64,000 bases of DNA, taken from positions 206,282 through 270,281 of the forward strand of contig NW_003314405.1 of the NCBI RefSeq assembly GCF_000143415.4, read 5' to 3'. Source of the DNA: Selaginella moellendorffii. Taxonomy: Eukaryota > Streptophyta > Lycopodiopsida > Selaginellales > Selaginellaceae. The number at the start of each line of letters is the position of its first letter. Positions within the stretch are counted from its first letter, which is position 1. Made by a program: the position numbers and the translations under genes. The notes under the pieces are model-generated. The model was not told where the DNA came from, searched no databases, and saw only the letters and a program-made list of their open reading frames with translations. This document shows positions 41,474-50,861 of this stretch, in pieces.

Positions 41474-43090
41474 ATGCAAGTCCTTTGTAGTGGAATGAAC
41501 GATTTTAGCAGAAGTGCTTGCTTGGAGCTCATAGAATCATGCTCTAGCCTTAGAGCAGCTAAGAAGATCTACACCAGTCTCCAATCTTGTCTTGGACGTG
41601 ACGATGCATTTGTGCATGACAGGCTCATCGACATGTTTGGAAGATGTGGCAGCGTCGGTGACGCTAGATCAGTCTATGAATCCATGGCAGTGATAAGTGA
41701 TCACACCTCTTACCAGATGCTCATCGTCTACACCAGAAACGACCAAATTGAGGATGCCAAGGGCTTCTTTGATTCGCTGCCGGTTAAAACTCTGATGGTC
41801 GTGACAACTTTGCTCGTTGCATATGCCCATTCTGGGTATCTTGATGATGCAAAGAGGTTGTTTGATGAGGCTCCTCTCAGGGATTTGATCCTCTGGAACT
41901 CAATGCTCGCAGCCTTTGGCCAGAATGTGGATCAATTAGATGGTCTGTTTATTGAGATGCCCGAGCGCGACATTATCTCGTGGACGTCTTTGTTAGGAGC
42001 CTATGCCCGAAACGGGCATAGGGACAAAGCATGGAAGGCTTTTTGTGATATGCCTCAGAGAAACATAGTTTCTTACAATTCTATGTTAGATTGTTTTGCT
42101 TCGTCATTTCTACAATATAATTTAGAAACAATGCTGTACGAAATGCCCGAAAGAGATATAACTTCGTGGAACACCGTTATTGCAGCATTTGCCCAAGATG
42201 GGCATATTAATAAAGCTGAGACTATCTTCTTTAGCATGCCCGAGCGCGACCTTGTCACCATGAACTCAATGCTGAATGCCTATGTTTTACATCACAATGT
42301 CTCCAAATCCAAAAGAGTTTTCGAAATTATGCCGGAAAGAAACGCTCTCTCCTGGAACTCGATGCTCACTGTGTACTCTCAAAACGGATATCTTGAGGAG
42401 ACCCAGCAAATGTTTCGGGAAATGCCCGTTCGAGACACCATCTCATGGAACTGCTTGCTAGCAGCGTTTGCTCAGGCGAGATGTATCCACAATGCCAAGA
42501 AAACCTTGCTTGAAATCCCCTACAAGAATACAGTGTCATGGACGACAATGCTGGTCACTTATGCTCGGCACGGAAAGATCCAACAGGCGAGACAGATCTT
42601 TGATGAAAGCCCAGACCCCGACGTTGTTCTTCACAGTGCAATGGTCGCAGCTTACCACCACAATGGCTTCCTTGACGATGCTCTTCACGTCTTCCACTTG
42701 CAAAGGCTCACTCAACTTCCAGACCAAGTTTCCTTCGCGTTAGCTCTTCCAGTTTGCAACCACGGAGGAAAACTCTACGATGGAATGTGCCACTTCGTCT
42801 CCATGGTCACGGATTTTGGTCTAACTCCCACGAAACAACACTACTGTTGCGTGGTCGACTTGCTTGCCCGCTCTGGTCACTTGGCTTCGGCTGTGGAGCT
42901 CGTCGAAACCATGCCCTTTGTAGCGGACGTTCTCGAGTGGACGTGTGTTCTTGGTGCCAGCCGATTCCACGGTGACCAAGACCGTGCCTATCTCGCAGCG
43001 CAGCGGTTGATCGAGCTGGATCCACAAAACTCGAGAGCTTACGTGATGGCTAGAAACATCACCTCGTTTCGTGGAGACGATCACGGTTAA
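41474..43090 (+). CDS. S-repeat PPR protein, no DYW
   Basis: This is a 538-residue intronless protein. The N-terminal part has an L-like and P-like start (IESCSSLRAAKKIYTSL), then about ten 31-residue S repeats (MPERDIISWTSLLGAYARNGH, MPERNALSWNSMLTVYSQNG), and an E-like end (QHYCCVVDLLARSGHLASAVEL, LEWTCVLGASRFHG, RAYVMARNITSF). No DYW follows. The start 80 bp after the stop of lyase copy 3 leaves little room for a promoter. Its stop codon overlaps that of the convergent PPR gene (shared TTAA at 43087-43090). Confidence 0.85.
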   Translation: MQVLCSGMNDFSRSACLELIESCSSLRAAKKIYTSLQSCLGRDDAFVHDRLIDMFGRCGSVGDARSVYESMAVISDHTSYQMLIVYTRNDQIEDAKGFFDSLPVKTLMVVTTLLVAYAHSGYLDDAKRLFDEAPLRDLILWNSMLAAFGQNVDQLDGLFIEMPERDIISWTSLLGAYARNGHRDKAWKAFCDMPQRNIVSYNSMLDCFASSFLQYNLETMLYEMPERDITSWNTVIAAFAQDGHINKAETIFFSMPERDLVTMNSMLNAYVLHHNVSKSKRVFEIMPERNALSWNSMLTVYSQNGYLEETQQMFREMPVRDTISWNCLLAAFAQARCIHNAKKTLLEIPYKNTVSWTTMLVTYARHGKIQQARQIFDESPDPDVVLHSAMVAAYHHNGFLDDALHVFHLQRLTQLPDQVSFALALPVCNHGGKLYDGMCHFVSMVTDFGLTPTKQHYCCVVDLLARSGHLASAVELVETMPFVADVLEWTCVLGASRFHGDQDRAYLAAQRLIELDPQNSRAYVMARNITSFRGDDHG

Positions 43091-45051
43091 GTACCATGAT
43101 TTCCTCCATCGTCACCTCCGATCACGCTTGCGAGCAGGAGATAACTCGGAGCCTCGTCGCTCCAGTTTGATCCATGTAGCAAGTTCTTTGCAGCAAAAGC
43201 TCCGTGACGATGGACTCGGTAACTTCTGCAAGATCCGAGGAAGCTCGTCCATTCCCAGATGTCTGGAACATACGGCATGGTACCGATTAAATCCCTGGCA
43301 TCATCCAAGTATCCAGCTCGAGCGAGCAAGTCGACCATGCAGCAATAGTGCTGCTTGGTGGCCTCCACGCCATAGTCTTGTCTCATCGACGCAAACCAGT
43401 TCCTCCCAAGGATCGGCTTGCCTTTGTGCGTGCAAGCGATGAGAATCGACGTGAGATTCGCTTGCTGGTGTGAGTGTGAGTCGATCAAACTTATCCGGTG
43501 GAAGAGCTGGAACGCTTGAGTCGAGTGTCCATTTTGAGCGTAAGCTCCAAGCAGCGCTGCATAGGCAACCGGATCATCGTTATCGGGCATCGCATCGAAG
43601 ATCTTTGCCGCTGTTTCGAGGTGTCCATTCTCGACGTGAGCAGTGACAATGGAGCAAGACGCAAAGAGGCTTTTCCTCGGCATGGTTTCGTACAACTCCT
43701 TTGCCTGGTGAAGATGCCCATTTCGGGCATATGCAGAGATCATCGCGCACAGCGACACTGTGTTCCTCACTGGCATCGCGTAAAAAACTCTTTTCGCGTC
43801 TTCCAGATAGCCTTTCTCCCCGAAAGCCGACAACATCAGATTCCAAGAGTACGGATCATGCTGTGGCATTCCATCGAAGATTCTCTTTGTCTCTTCGAGA
43901 TTTCCCTGTATGGCGTTTGCCGTGGCGAGGACATTCCACGACACGTGGTTGTTGTACGGCATAATACGAAACAGGGAGACCACGTCGTCAAGCCTTCCGT
44001 CTTGTGCATGCCCGGACAGTACGGCGTTCCACGACACCATGCTGTGGTACGGCATTTCCCGAAACAGGCCCTTGGCTCGCAAAAGTTGCCCGTTCTGGGC
44101 ATATGCTGAAAGCAACGCGTTAAACGACACTACGTTCCTTTCGCTCATGCTATCGAGAAAAGCCTCCGCTTCTTGGATTTTTCCAGCGTCGGCATAAAGA
44201 GAGACCATGGAATTCCACGACACAAGATTCCTCTCGGGCATCTTTTCAAACATCTCTCGAGCACGAAGAACGTAACCATTCTGAGCATACGCCGCAATCA
44301 GGACATTCCAGCTCACAATGTCTCTCTGTGGCATATCATCAAACAACGCTTTCGACTCTTCCATATGCCCATACACGGCATATGCCGAGAGCATCGCATT
44401 GAAGCTCTTGCAACTCCTCTCGGGCATTTTGTTAAACATGGCCTGAGCCTTTTCCAACTGCCAGTTCTGTCCGTACGCAGAGAGCATAACGTTCCACGAC
44501 ACCACGTTCCGTACTGGCATATTTCCAAACACAGACGCCGCATCCTCCAAATGCCCGTTCCTGGCAAGTGCTGTGACCAAGGCAGTCCACGTTACCAGAT
44601 TCTTTTCCGGCATTGCCCGAAAGACGCGCTGGGATTGGTCCAGCTGGTCGTTCTCTGCGTACCCTGCCAGCATGGCATTCCACGTGGCCAGGCTCCAAAA
44701 CGGCATTGCGGCAAAGATCTCCTCGGCTAGACCAAGATGCCCAGTTTGGGCGTATGCCGCGAGCATCGTGTTCCACGACACCAGATCTTTCTCTGGCATG
44801 GAATCCAGCAAGGCCCTGGCATCTTTGAGCTCCCCGGCGCGGCACAAGGCAGCGAGCATTAGGTTCCAGGAGAAGGAATCTTTGTCGCGAATGGCGTGGA
44901 AGACGTCGAGAGCATCCTCGAGCCTTCCACACTTTCCATAGGCTTCGATCATCTTGTTCTGGTGGAAAGTCGTGGGGGTGCCATCAGCGAAGCTACGAGG
45001 CGGTAGACTAGAGCCAGGCAGAGGTGACGAGCAAGCTATTGCGTAAATCAT
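43087..45051 (-). CDS. S-repeat PPR protein, no DYW
   Basis: This is a 654-residue intronless protein with at least fifteen 31-residue S repeats (MPEKDLVSWNTMLAAYAQTGH, MPVRNVVSWNVMLSAYGQN), an N-terminal L/P-type start (NKMIEAYGKCGRLEDALDVF) and an E-like end (KQHYCCMVDLLARAGYLDDA, WEWTSFLGSCRSYRVH, SYLLLASVIGG). No DYW. The N-terminus is hydrophobic and serine-rich (MIYAIACSSPLPGSSLPPRS), possibly a targeting peptide. It closely resembles the plus-strand PPR gene it converges on; the two form an inverted pair. Confidence 0.85.
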   Translation of the reverse strand: MIYAIACSSPLPGSSLPPRSFADGTPTTFHQNKMIEAYGKCGRLEDALDVFHAIRDKDSFSWNLMLAALCRAGELKDARALLDSMPEKDLVSWNTMLAAYAQTGHLGLAEEIFAAMPFWSLATWNAMLAGYAENDQLDQSQRVFRAMPEKNLVTWTALVTALARNGHLEDAASVFGNMPVRNVVSWNVMLSAYGQNWQLEKAQAMFNKMPERSCKSFNAMLSAYAVYGHMEESKALFDDMPQRDIVSWNVLIAAYAQNGYVLRAREMFEKMPERNLVSWNSMVSLYADAGKIQEAEAFLDSMSERNVVSFNALLSAYAQNGQLLRAKGLFREMPYHSMVSWNAVLSGHAQDGRLDDVVSLFRIMPYNNHVSWNVLATANAIQGNLEETKRIFDGMPQHDPYSWNLMLSAFGEKGYLEDAKRVFYAMPVRNTVSLCAMISAYARNGHLHQAKELYETMPRKSLFASCSIVTAHVENGHLETAAKIFDAMPDNDDPVAYAALLGAYAQNGHSTQAFQLFHRISLIDSHSHQQANLTSILIACTHKGKPILGRNWFASMRQDYGVEATKQHYCCMVDLLARAGYLDDARDLIGTMPYVPDIWEWTSFLGSCRSYRVHRHGAFAAKNLLHGSNWSDEAPSYLLLASVIGGDDGGNHGT

Positions 45052-45137
45052 CCAACTTCAAGAAGAGATCATCGCTCTTTTCCAAGAGAAAAAGCGAAGA
45101 ACAAAAAGGAACGATGGAGCTGGAAGAATAGCTAGAG

Positions 45138-45164
45138 AAGAAGAGAGAGAGAGAGAGAGAGAGC
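45138..45164. repeat. (GA)n tract between the ELO and PPR genes
   Basis: It lies about 90 bp upstream of the 43087-45051 PPR start, as (CT)n in that transcript's direction. It could be a 5' UTR or promoter pyrimidine tract. Confidence 0.7.
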
Positions 45165-45226
45165 GAGAGCGTAACTCTACAGAGCTACTGAGCTATAGTG
45201 AAAGGAAAGAGATGGCTTACTTGCTG

Positions 45227-46096
45227 CTACATCCTCTTCTTCTTTCCCTGGCCGTTGGCATTCCCGTACTGCTGCGAGTGGAAATTCGCGAAGAGCATGA
45301 GCAGGATGATGTTGAAACCAAAGTTGAAGGACCAAGCCCCGATCCCAGCACAGCCCTCGCCCCCCAAATGGAGCACCATCATCGCCAGCGACACCACGAA
45401 GCTGAAGAGGAACTGATAGATCTGCAAGTTGGTCACCATCTTCTTCCACGGCGGGTGGAGCCCGAGGCTGCACAGCAAGTAGTACGTGTACATGGCGACG
45501 TGAACGCCGGTGTTGGTGAGCAGCGCGATCACCTGGAGCGACTGCGTGAACTGGAGCCAAAAGAAGCACATCACGATCACGGTCGAGTGGTGGAAGACGT
45601 GGAGGAACGTCAGCGGCTTCTTGCGGAGGATGAGGATAGCGGTGTCGAGCAGCTCGTAGAACTTGCTGAGGTAGTAAACGTAGGACCAGAAGAAGACCCT
45701 CCCCACGGATCTCGTCCCCAGCGGGAAGCACAGTAGCCAGTTGAGCCCCTTCTTCTTGTTCCACAGCCACCTGTTCTCCTGGATCTCAATCACCGTAGCT
45801 TGGAGGCAGCCGATAAACATGGCCGCAGATCCCACCACGAGAACGATGTTGTGCAGCACTGGCACCGGACCCAATGGAACCGGCCTCTTGCGGAAGCTGA
45901 GCAGGAGCCTGAGCAGCAGGACGAGCGAGAGGTAGAGCGGCACGGAGGCGACCAGGAACGTCCACGACGCACCGAAGGTGTTGAAGTCCCATCGGAATCT
46001 GGCAACCGGCGGGTGCTCCGCGGCCCAGTAGCGAATGCTCGAGCGGACGCTCCGCCAGGCAGTGCCATTGAAAGCATTGGTAGCACTGGCGGCCAT
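45227..46096 (-). CDS. ELO-type fatty acid elongase
   Basis: This is a 289-residue intronless protein of the ELO/SUR4 family, which condenses malonyl-CoA with acyl-CoA in the ER. Signatures: KFYELLDT at about 145-152, the histidine box HVFHH at 166-170, NTGVHVAMYTYY at about 192 and QIYQF at about 226. About six to seven hydrophobic segments are visible. The C-terminus ends KKKRM, a dilysine-like ER retention tail. ELO elongases act on very-long-chain or polyunsaturated acyl chains. In lower land plants they support C20 polyunsaturated acids, but chain specificity cannot be read here. It lies 140 bp downstream of IPK1 on the same strand. Confidence 0.9.
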   Translation of the reverse strand: MAASATNAFNGTAWRSVRSSIRYWAAEHPPVARFRWDFNTFGASWTFLVASVPLYLSLVLLLRLLLSFRKRPVPLGPVPVLHNIVLVVGSAAMFIGCLQATVIEIQENRWLWNKKKGLNWLLCFPLGTRSVGRVFFWSYVYYLSKFYELLDTAILILRKKPLTFLHVFHHSTVIVMCFFWLQFTQSLQVIALLTNTGVHVAMYTYYLLCSLGLHPPWKKMVTNLQIYQFLFSFVVSLAMMVLHLGGEGCAGIGAWSFNFGFNIILLMLFANFHSQQYGNANGQGKKKRM

Positions 46097-46236
46097 TTAC
46101 CTCTTCAGCTTTTTTGCTGCTTCCCTTGCCTCTCGCTCTCTTAACCCCTAAATACTTTCTGAAAGCAAAGGAGAAAAAGCAATGTGAGAAGGTCGTCCAA
46201 AACTCACAGTTATTCAAAGATTCGACTGGCCCAGTC

Positions 46237-47975
46237 TCATGTAGTGTGCTCTGCGTAGAACTTGACAATGCTTTGGTCCAAGCGAAAGTAGTGAGGGATC
46301 TTGTCCAGCCGCTTCAAATCCAGGTCCAAGAATGATATCTGCGGAGTAAAGCTTGTCAAATGACTCTCATCATGGGGAGTAAAGACTATACCTTGTAGAC
46401 GTAAGATCTTCCAGTCGTTGGACAAGAGATGATGCTCCTGGTCACGGACGACGCAACGATGGAATCGTCAAGCGGCTTTAAGGTGACCATGAGGCTGCAA
46501 TCCTTCGCAGTGGCGGCTATAAGAAACTTGCAGAGATTTCGTCTTTGCTCATCAGCTGGCATGGAGTGGGGGCTTGCGAATAAAACGGATCGCTTGTCAA
46601 CGTCCGAATCGATGGAGCATCCTGTTTTGTCGGATCCACACTCCGGGCAGTGCAACCCCACGAAGCTATAGTACAGGTGTATGACGCCTTCAATGTCCAA
46701 ACTGTCAAGCTGTTGTGTCTGCAACAGCTTCCTCAGGGTCTCGCTGCTGTGCAAGATCTCCGCTATCAGCTTCTCGAGTACGTCCAACCTTTGGCCCGTC
46801 ACAGAATCCGTGAAGTCCACCAGAGATCTTTCTAGAAGATCACGGCTCGCACTGCTGTCAGTCGAGTCCTGTGCACCGTCTACACTTCCAGTGAAGATCC
46901 TGTTGCCGTCTTTGAAAACCCGTAAGTTGTTCTGAGGACTCTTGAACAAGGCGTTCAAAGCCTTGATTATTCCATCGCGCGTTCCAGAAAAGAGGTCAAG
47001 CGGGCAGTAAGAGCTAGAGCTTCGTATCTGTAGACAAAAGAAGAAAGAAGTTCATACTAGCTAGGTGAAAGAATCAATTTTGCATACCTTGCCTTGAACG
47101 AACTTGAGAAGCTGGTGCATTGCGAAGCGGGAAACCACCTTCTTCACGTGATTTTCGGTTGAAATGGCATCGGACTGTGGCAAGTATCCCCACTTGGGCT
47201 GAAAAAAAAGCCTGGCCATCACTAAAACCACAAGAGAAAGAAGAAACCAGACCTTTATCTCGATAGACAAGGTGGGAGAGTCGGATTCATTCGCTCTCAC
47301 GCCTGGAAAAGAGATGGTGCACTTAGAACTCTCCAAGTCAAACACCAAGCAACGAAACAAACCTGGAAACAAGGTGTGGTCGCACACGGCAAGAACGTTC
47401 TTGCTGGAAAAATCCAGGTCGGCTTCCTCAGCTCTCCATGCTGGTCGATTTGCTCGAATGTGTTGAGAAACGTCCTCCAAAAACTTTCTCGACACTGGGA
47501 CGATTACCTGGAAGAAAAAAACTTCGCGTAAGACGCATCTCATCTCTCGAGAAGAATGAGAAAGGATAGAAAGAAAAATCTTAGTAGAGAACACACACCC
47601 CGGAATCAACGTAGTCCTCACCCAGCAATGGCCGCATCACATCTCTCACGTATACGTGGCGCAATTCCTCTTCGTTGCTCGAGGACGCCACGGCAGGCCA
47701 ATCTTTCCAGAGATTTCTCTCCAGATCGGAGAGAACAGGAGCGCACCCCCCTCCATTCTCTCGCAGTGGCGCCTTCCGGATCCTCAGCACTGTTCCAAGC
47801 TGCATGGAAGAAGCTCGCTTGGCTGCATTCTATCGAAATCCCGAGAAAGAAAGAAATCCAGACTTACGAGCTGTGAATCCGATCCACGATAGTCGAGCAC
47901 AACATTGGATGCGCCTTCTCCCTTGTAGCGCCAGTCGCCAGCGGCATTTAGAGCGCCATCGCCACAAGCATGCAT
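46237..47975 (-). CDS. IPK1: Inositol-pentakisphosphate 2-kinase
   Basis: The enzyme phosphorylates InsP5 at the 2-position to form phytate (InsP6). I read seven exons on the minus strand: 47975-47868, 47799-47599, 47507-47363, 47302-47253, 47198-47088, 47027-46392, 46338-46237, all in phase, giving 450 residues, the usual plant length. Motifs in order: GEGASNVVL (nucleotide-binding loop), VLRIRK, VIVPVSRKFLEDVS, HTLFPG, IEIKPKWGYLP, SRFAMHQ, SYCPLDLFSG, and the C-terminal DLDLKRLDKIPHYFRLDQ. The upstream PPR gene ends only 16 bp before the ATG on the same strand, so the IPK1 promoter or 5' UTR must lie inside that coding region or the ATG is not the first exon. Confidence 0.92.
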
Positions 47976-47991
47976 TCCAATAGGCCTTCGT

Positions 47992-50832
47992 TTAGGGTTT
48001 ATACCTGGTGGAAATATTTCTTACCAGTTCTTGCGATTTCCCGCGAGGAGGAGGCATTCCTGCCGATCCAGCCAAAATCTTCGCCATCAATGTGTACGCT
48101 GCGCCGTGATTCTCATCCAAGCTCACTAGCGATCGAAATGCGAGCTCTCCAATCTCCACATTCTTCCATTTCTCGCAGGCTCCAAGCAGCGTCGTCCACG
48201 ACACCACTGTAGCGTCGTAGGGCATGCTCCGGATCATTGCTAGAGCCTCCTCCAAGCGATTCGCGCGTCCGAGAAGATCGATCATGCACTGGTAGTGCTC
48301 GATTCGAGGCTGGAATTCCATGCGCGCGAAGATTTTCTTGCCAGTTTCTACCAGGCCAGCACGGCTACACGCAGTGAGGATCGAGAGAAGCGTCACACCC
48401 CCCAGCTCGATGCCTTCATCGACCATTCTCTGGAAAGTTTCCAGTGCCCGGGAAGAATCTCCTTGGCCGCCATAGCCAGCAAGCACTGCGTTCCACAACA
48501 CCGTGCTCTTCGTGGCGATCGAATCAAAGACCTGGCAAGCAGCGCCCATCTTCCCACACTTGGCGTAGAAATCCACGAGCGAGCTCGCCACAAACTCCCG
48601 GCTTTCGAGTCCCTGGCGGCAGATCTCCGCGTGGATCGCTACTCCAGATTGGGGAGCCGCCATATTCGAGCACGCCGAGAGAGCCGCGACGTAAGTTCTA
48701 GCATCCATCGCCACTGTTTCAGCTCTCATGGACGCAAAGAGCTCGAGAGCTAGCTCGTTCTCGCCGCTGGCCGCGTATCCCAGGATCATCGAGTTCCATG
48801 GAATCGGCGAGGAGCTCCTTCTACGATCAAGCACCGCTCGAGCCTCGGCCATGCTGCCACACTTTGCGTAGAAATCCACCAGCGAGTTGGTGACGAAGAC
48901 GTTGTTATCGAAGAACTTCCTCGTGGCTCTTGAGTGGATCCTCCTCCCTCTCTCGAGAAGCTTTCTCCGGTCGGGCACTCCTTCTAACGATTCCACCATG
49001 CTCGAGCACGCCACCATCGCCGCTACGAATGTTCTCTCGTTAACTTGGGACGTTTCTTTGTAGCTCTCGAACATCTCCAACGCCAGCTCCGGTTTTCCAT
49101 TCTCGGCATAGCCTAGCAGCAGCGCGTTCAAGGCCACCACGCTCACGCTCGCTGGATCGAGATTTGGATTCCCAGCTCCACACTTCTCGTCAAAAACTCT
49201 GCGAGCTCGATCCATGCTACCACACTTGGAGTACATATCCACCAGCGTGCATGCAACGTAGACGTCGGAATCACACCCCTGCTCGGCTGCTCGATCGTGA
49301 AGATCAGTCCCTCTCTGGAGCCAGAAACTCTTCCTTCTCCGATGATCGTCCCCTTCTTCTCTCGCGGCTAAGCTCGACACTGCCATCATCGCTGCTACGA
49401 AGCTCTGTGAATCCGGCCGCTCGTCCATGCTGGCGAAGAACTTGAGAGCTACATCGCTCTCCCCGCTTGCTACATATCCCAGGATCATCGAGTTCCAAGC
49501 TGCCACCGTCGGGCTTGGCACCATCTCCCGGAAAACCTCAAGCGCGTCCTCCATGCTTCCACTCCTGGCGTACATCTCCACCAGAGCGCTCGCGACGTAA
49601 GCGTCTAAATCGAACTGGGACTTCGCAGCTTCGGCATGGATTGCCAGTCCTTTCTCCAAGCATCTCGCCTTGGAGAAAGCTCGGCCATCTTCTTCTTCTT
49701 CCTTGGAAGCAGTGGCCAAGCTCGAGCAAGCCACGAGCACGGCAACGTAAGTTCGATCGTTTGGAGCGCAGCCAGTGGCTTTCATCCGCTGGAACTTCTC
49801 CAGAGCCAGCTCGCTCTTGCCGTTGAGAACACACCCGTGGATCAGTGCGTTCCACGGAACCGGGTCGCGAGAAGGTGTGACAGCTGCGAAGGCGTTCTCG
49901 GCGTCCTCCAAGCTTCCACACCTCGAGTACATGTCGATGAGAGCGCTGGCCACGAAAACATCACCCCCGCAGCCACTCTCCACCGCTCGATGGTGCAAAT
50001 CCCTGCCTTTCTCCAAGCACCTCACTTTGAGAAGCCTGCCACCTTGATCTTTCACTGCCAAACTCGAGCAAGCCATCAATCCGGCCACGAACGTCCGAGA
50101 GTTTGGAGAACAGCCACTGCACTGCATAAGGTCGATCAACTCGAGAGCGATTTCTTCTTCACAGTTCTCCGCGTAGACCAGGATCAGCGACGTCCACGAA
50201 ACCACGTCGTGGCAGTCCATGCGGTCGAAAATCTTGCGAGCATCCACCAAGCTCCCGCATTTCCCACACAAATCCAGCATGGAGTTCGCGACAAAGATCT
50301 CTGTGTGACAGCCCTTCTTCGCAGCGTCAGAATAAAGAGCCATTCCTCTCGCCAAACTCTCCATCTTCACGAGCTTTCCATCGATGAGCTCTCCCTGTTC
50401 TTTGGTTGCCAGGCTAGAACAAGCCGCCAATCCAGCCACGAACGATCGACCATCTGGTTCGCAAGCCAATCCTCTCATCCTGGCAAAGAGTTCCAGCGCC
50501 AGAGAGCTCAGATCGTTCCTCACATACCCCAGGATCATCGCGTTCCAGGGAGCAGCATCGCGGCACTGGATGTGACTGTCAAAGGACTTCCGAGCTTCTC
50601 CAATCTCTCCACACCTGGAATACATATCGATGATCGCTGTCTGGGCATACTTGTCTATCTTGCCGACCTTGCCCGCGATGATCTTGCCGAGTTCCAGATC
50701 TTTCAAGACGCCGCAAGCCCTCAATGCCGCAACAAACTCTGCCGCCGGGCCAGCGCCATCGCTTGGCTCGCCAAAATACCTGGAAATCCAAGCGATCCCG
50801 CGCCTGGCCCTGCCGGCATTGCAGTATCTCAT
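47992..50832 (-). CDS. PLS-class PPR protein with repeated charged insertions
   Basis: This is a 946-residue intronless protein, longer than most PLS PPRs. It has about ten S/P/L triplets (for example ALIDMYSRCGSLEDAENAF, WNSMILGYVASGESDVALKFF) and an E-like end (HYQCMIDLLGRANRLEEALAMI, WTTLLGACEKWKN) without E+ or DYW. In five successive L motifs the segment between ACSSLA and (L)E(K/R)G is expanded by roughly 8-16 charged residues (for example TASKEEEEDGRAFSKAR, AREEGDDHRRRK). The last L motif (ACSNMAAPQSGVAIH) lacks the insert. N-terminal basic residues suggest organelle import. The start at 50832 lies 29 bp downstream of the next PPR gene's stop. Confidence 0.85.
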   Translation of the reverse strand: MRYCNAGRARRGIAWISRYFGEPSDGAGPAAEFVAALRACGVLKDLELGKIIAGKVGKIDKYAQTAIIDMYSRCGEIGEARKSFDSHIQCRDAAPWNAMILGYVRNDLSSLALELFARMRGLACEPDGRSFVAGLAACSSLATKEQGELIDGKLVKMESLARGMALYSDAAKKGCHTEIFVANSMLDLCGKCGSLVDARKIFDRMDCHDVVSWTSLILVYAENCEEEIALELIDLMQCSGCSPNSRTFVAGLMACSSLAVKDQGGRLLKVRCLEKGRDLHHRAVESGCGGDVFVASALIDMYSRCGSLEDAENAFAAVTPSRDPVPWNALIHGCVLNGKSELALEKFQRMKATGCAPNDRTYVAVLVACSSLATASKEEEEDGRAFSKARCLEKGLAIHAEAAKSQFDLDAYVASALVEMYARSGSMEDALEVFREMVPSPTVAAWNSMILGYVASGESDVALKFFASMDERPDSQSFVAAMMAVSSLAAREEGDDHRRRKSFWLQRGTDLHDRAAEQGCDSDVYVACTLVDMYSKCGSMDRARRVFDEKCGAGNPNLDPASVSVVALNALLLGYAENGKPELALEMFESYKETSQVNERTFVAAMVACSSMVESLEGVPDRRKLLERGRRIHSRATRKFFDNNVFVTNSLVDFYAKCGSMAEARAVLDRRRSSSPIPWNSMILGYAASGENELALELFASMRAETVAMDARTYVAALSACSNMAAPQSGVAIHAEICRQGLESREFVASSLVDFYAKCGKMGAACQVFDSIATKSTVLWNAVLAGYGGQGDSSRALETFQRMVDEGIELGGVTLLSILTACSRAGLVETGKKIFARMEFQPRIEHYQCMIDLLGRANRLEEALAMIRSMPYDATVVSWTTLLGACEKWKNVEIGELAFRSLVSLDENHGAAYTLMAKILAGSAGMPPPRGKSQELVRNISTRYKP

Positions 50833-50861
50833 TCATTCTCTCAAGAACCCTAGGACAAGAG

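Noticed and set aside
49636-50853. 405-codon plus-strand frame
   Set aside because: Antisense to a clear PPR gene; its long length follows from GC-rich repeat codons.
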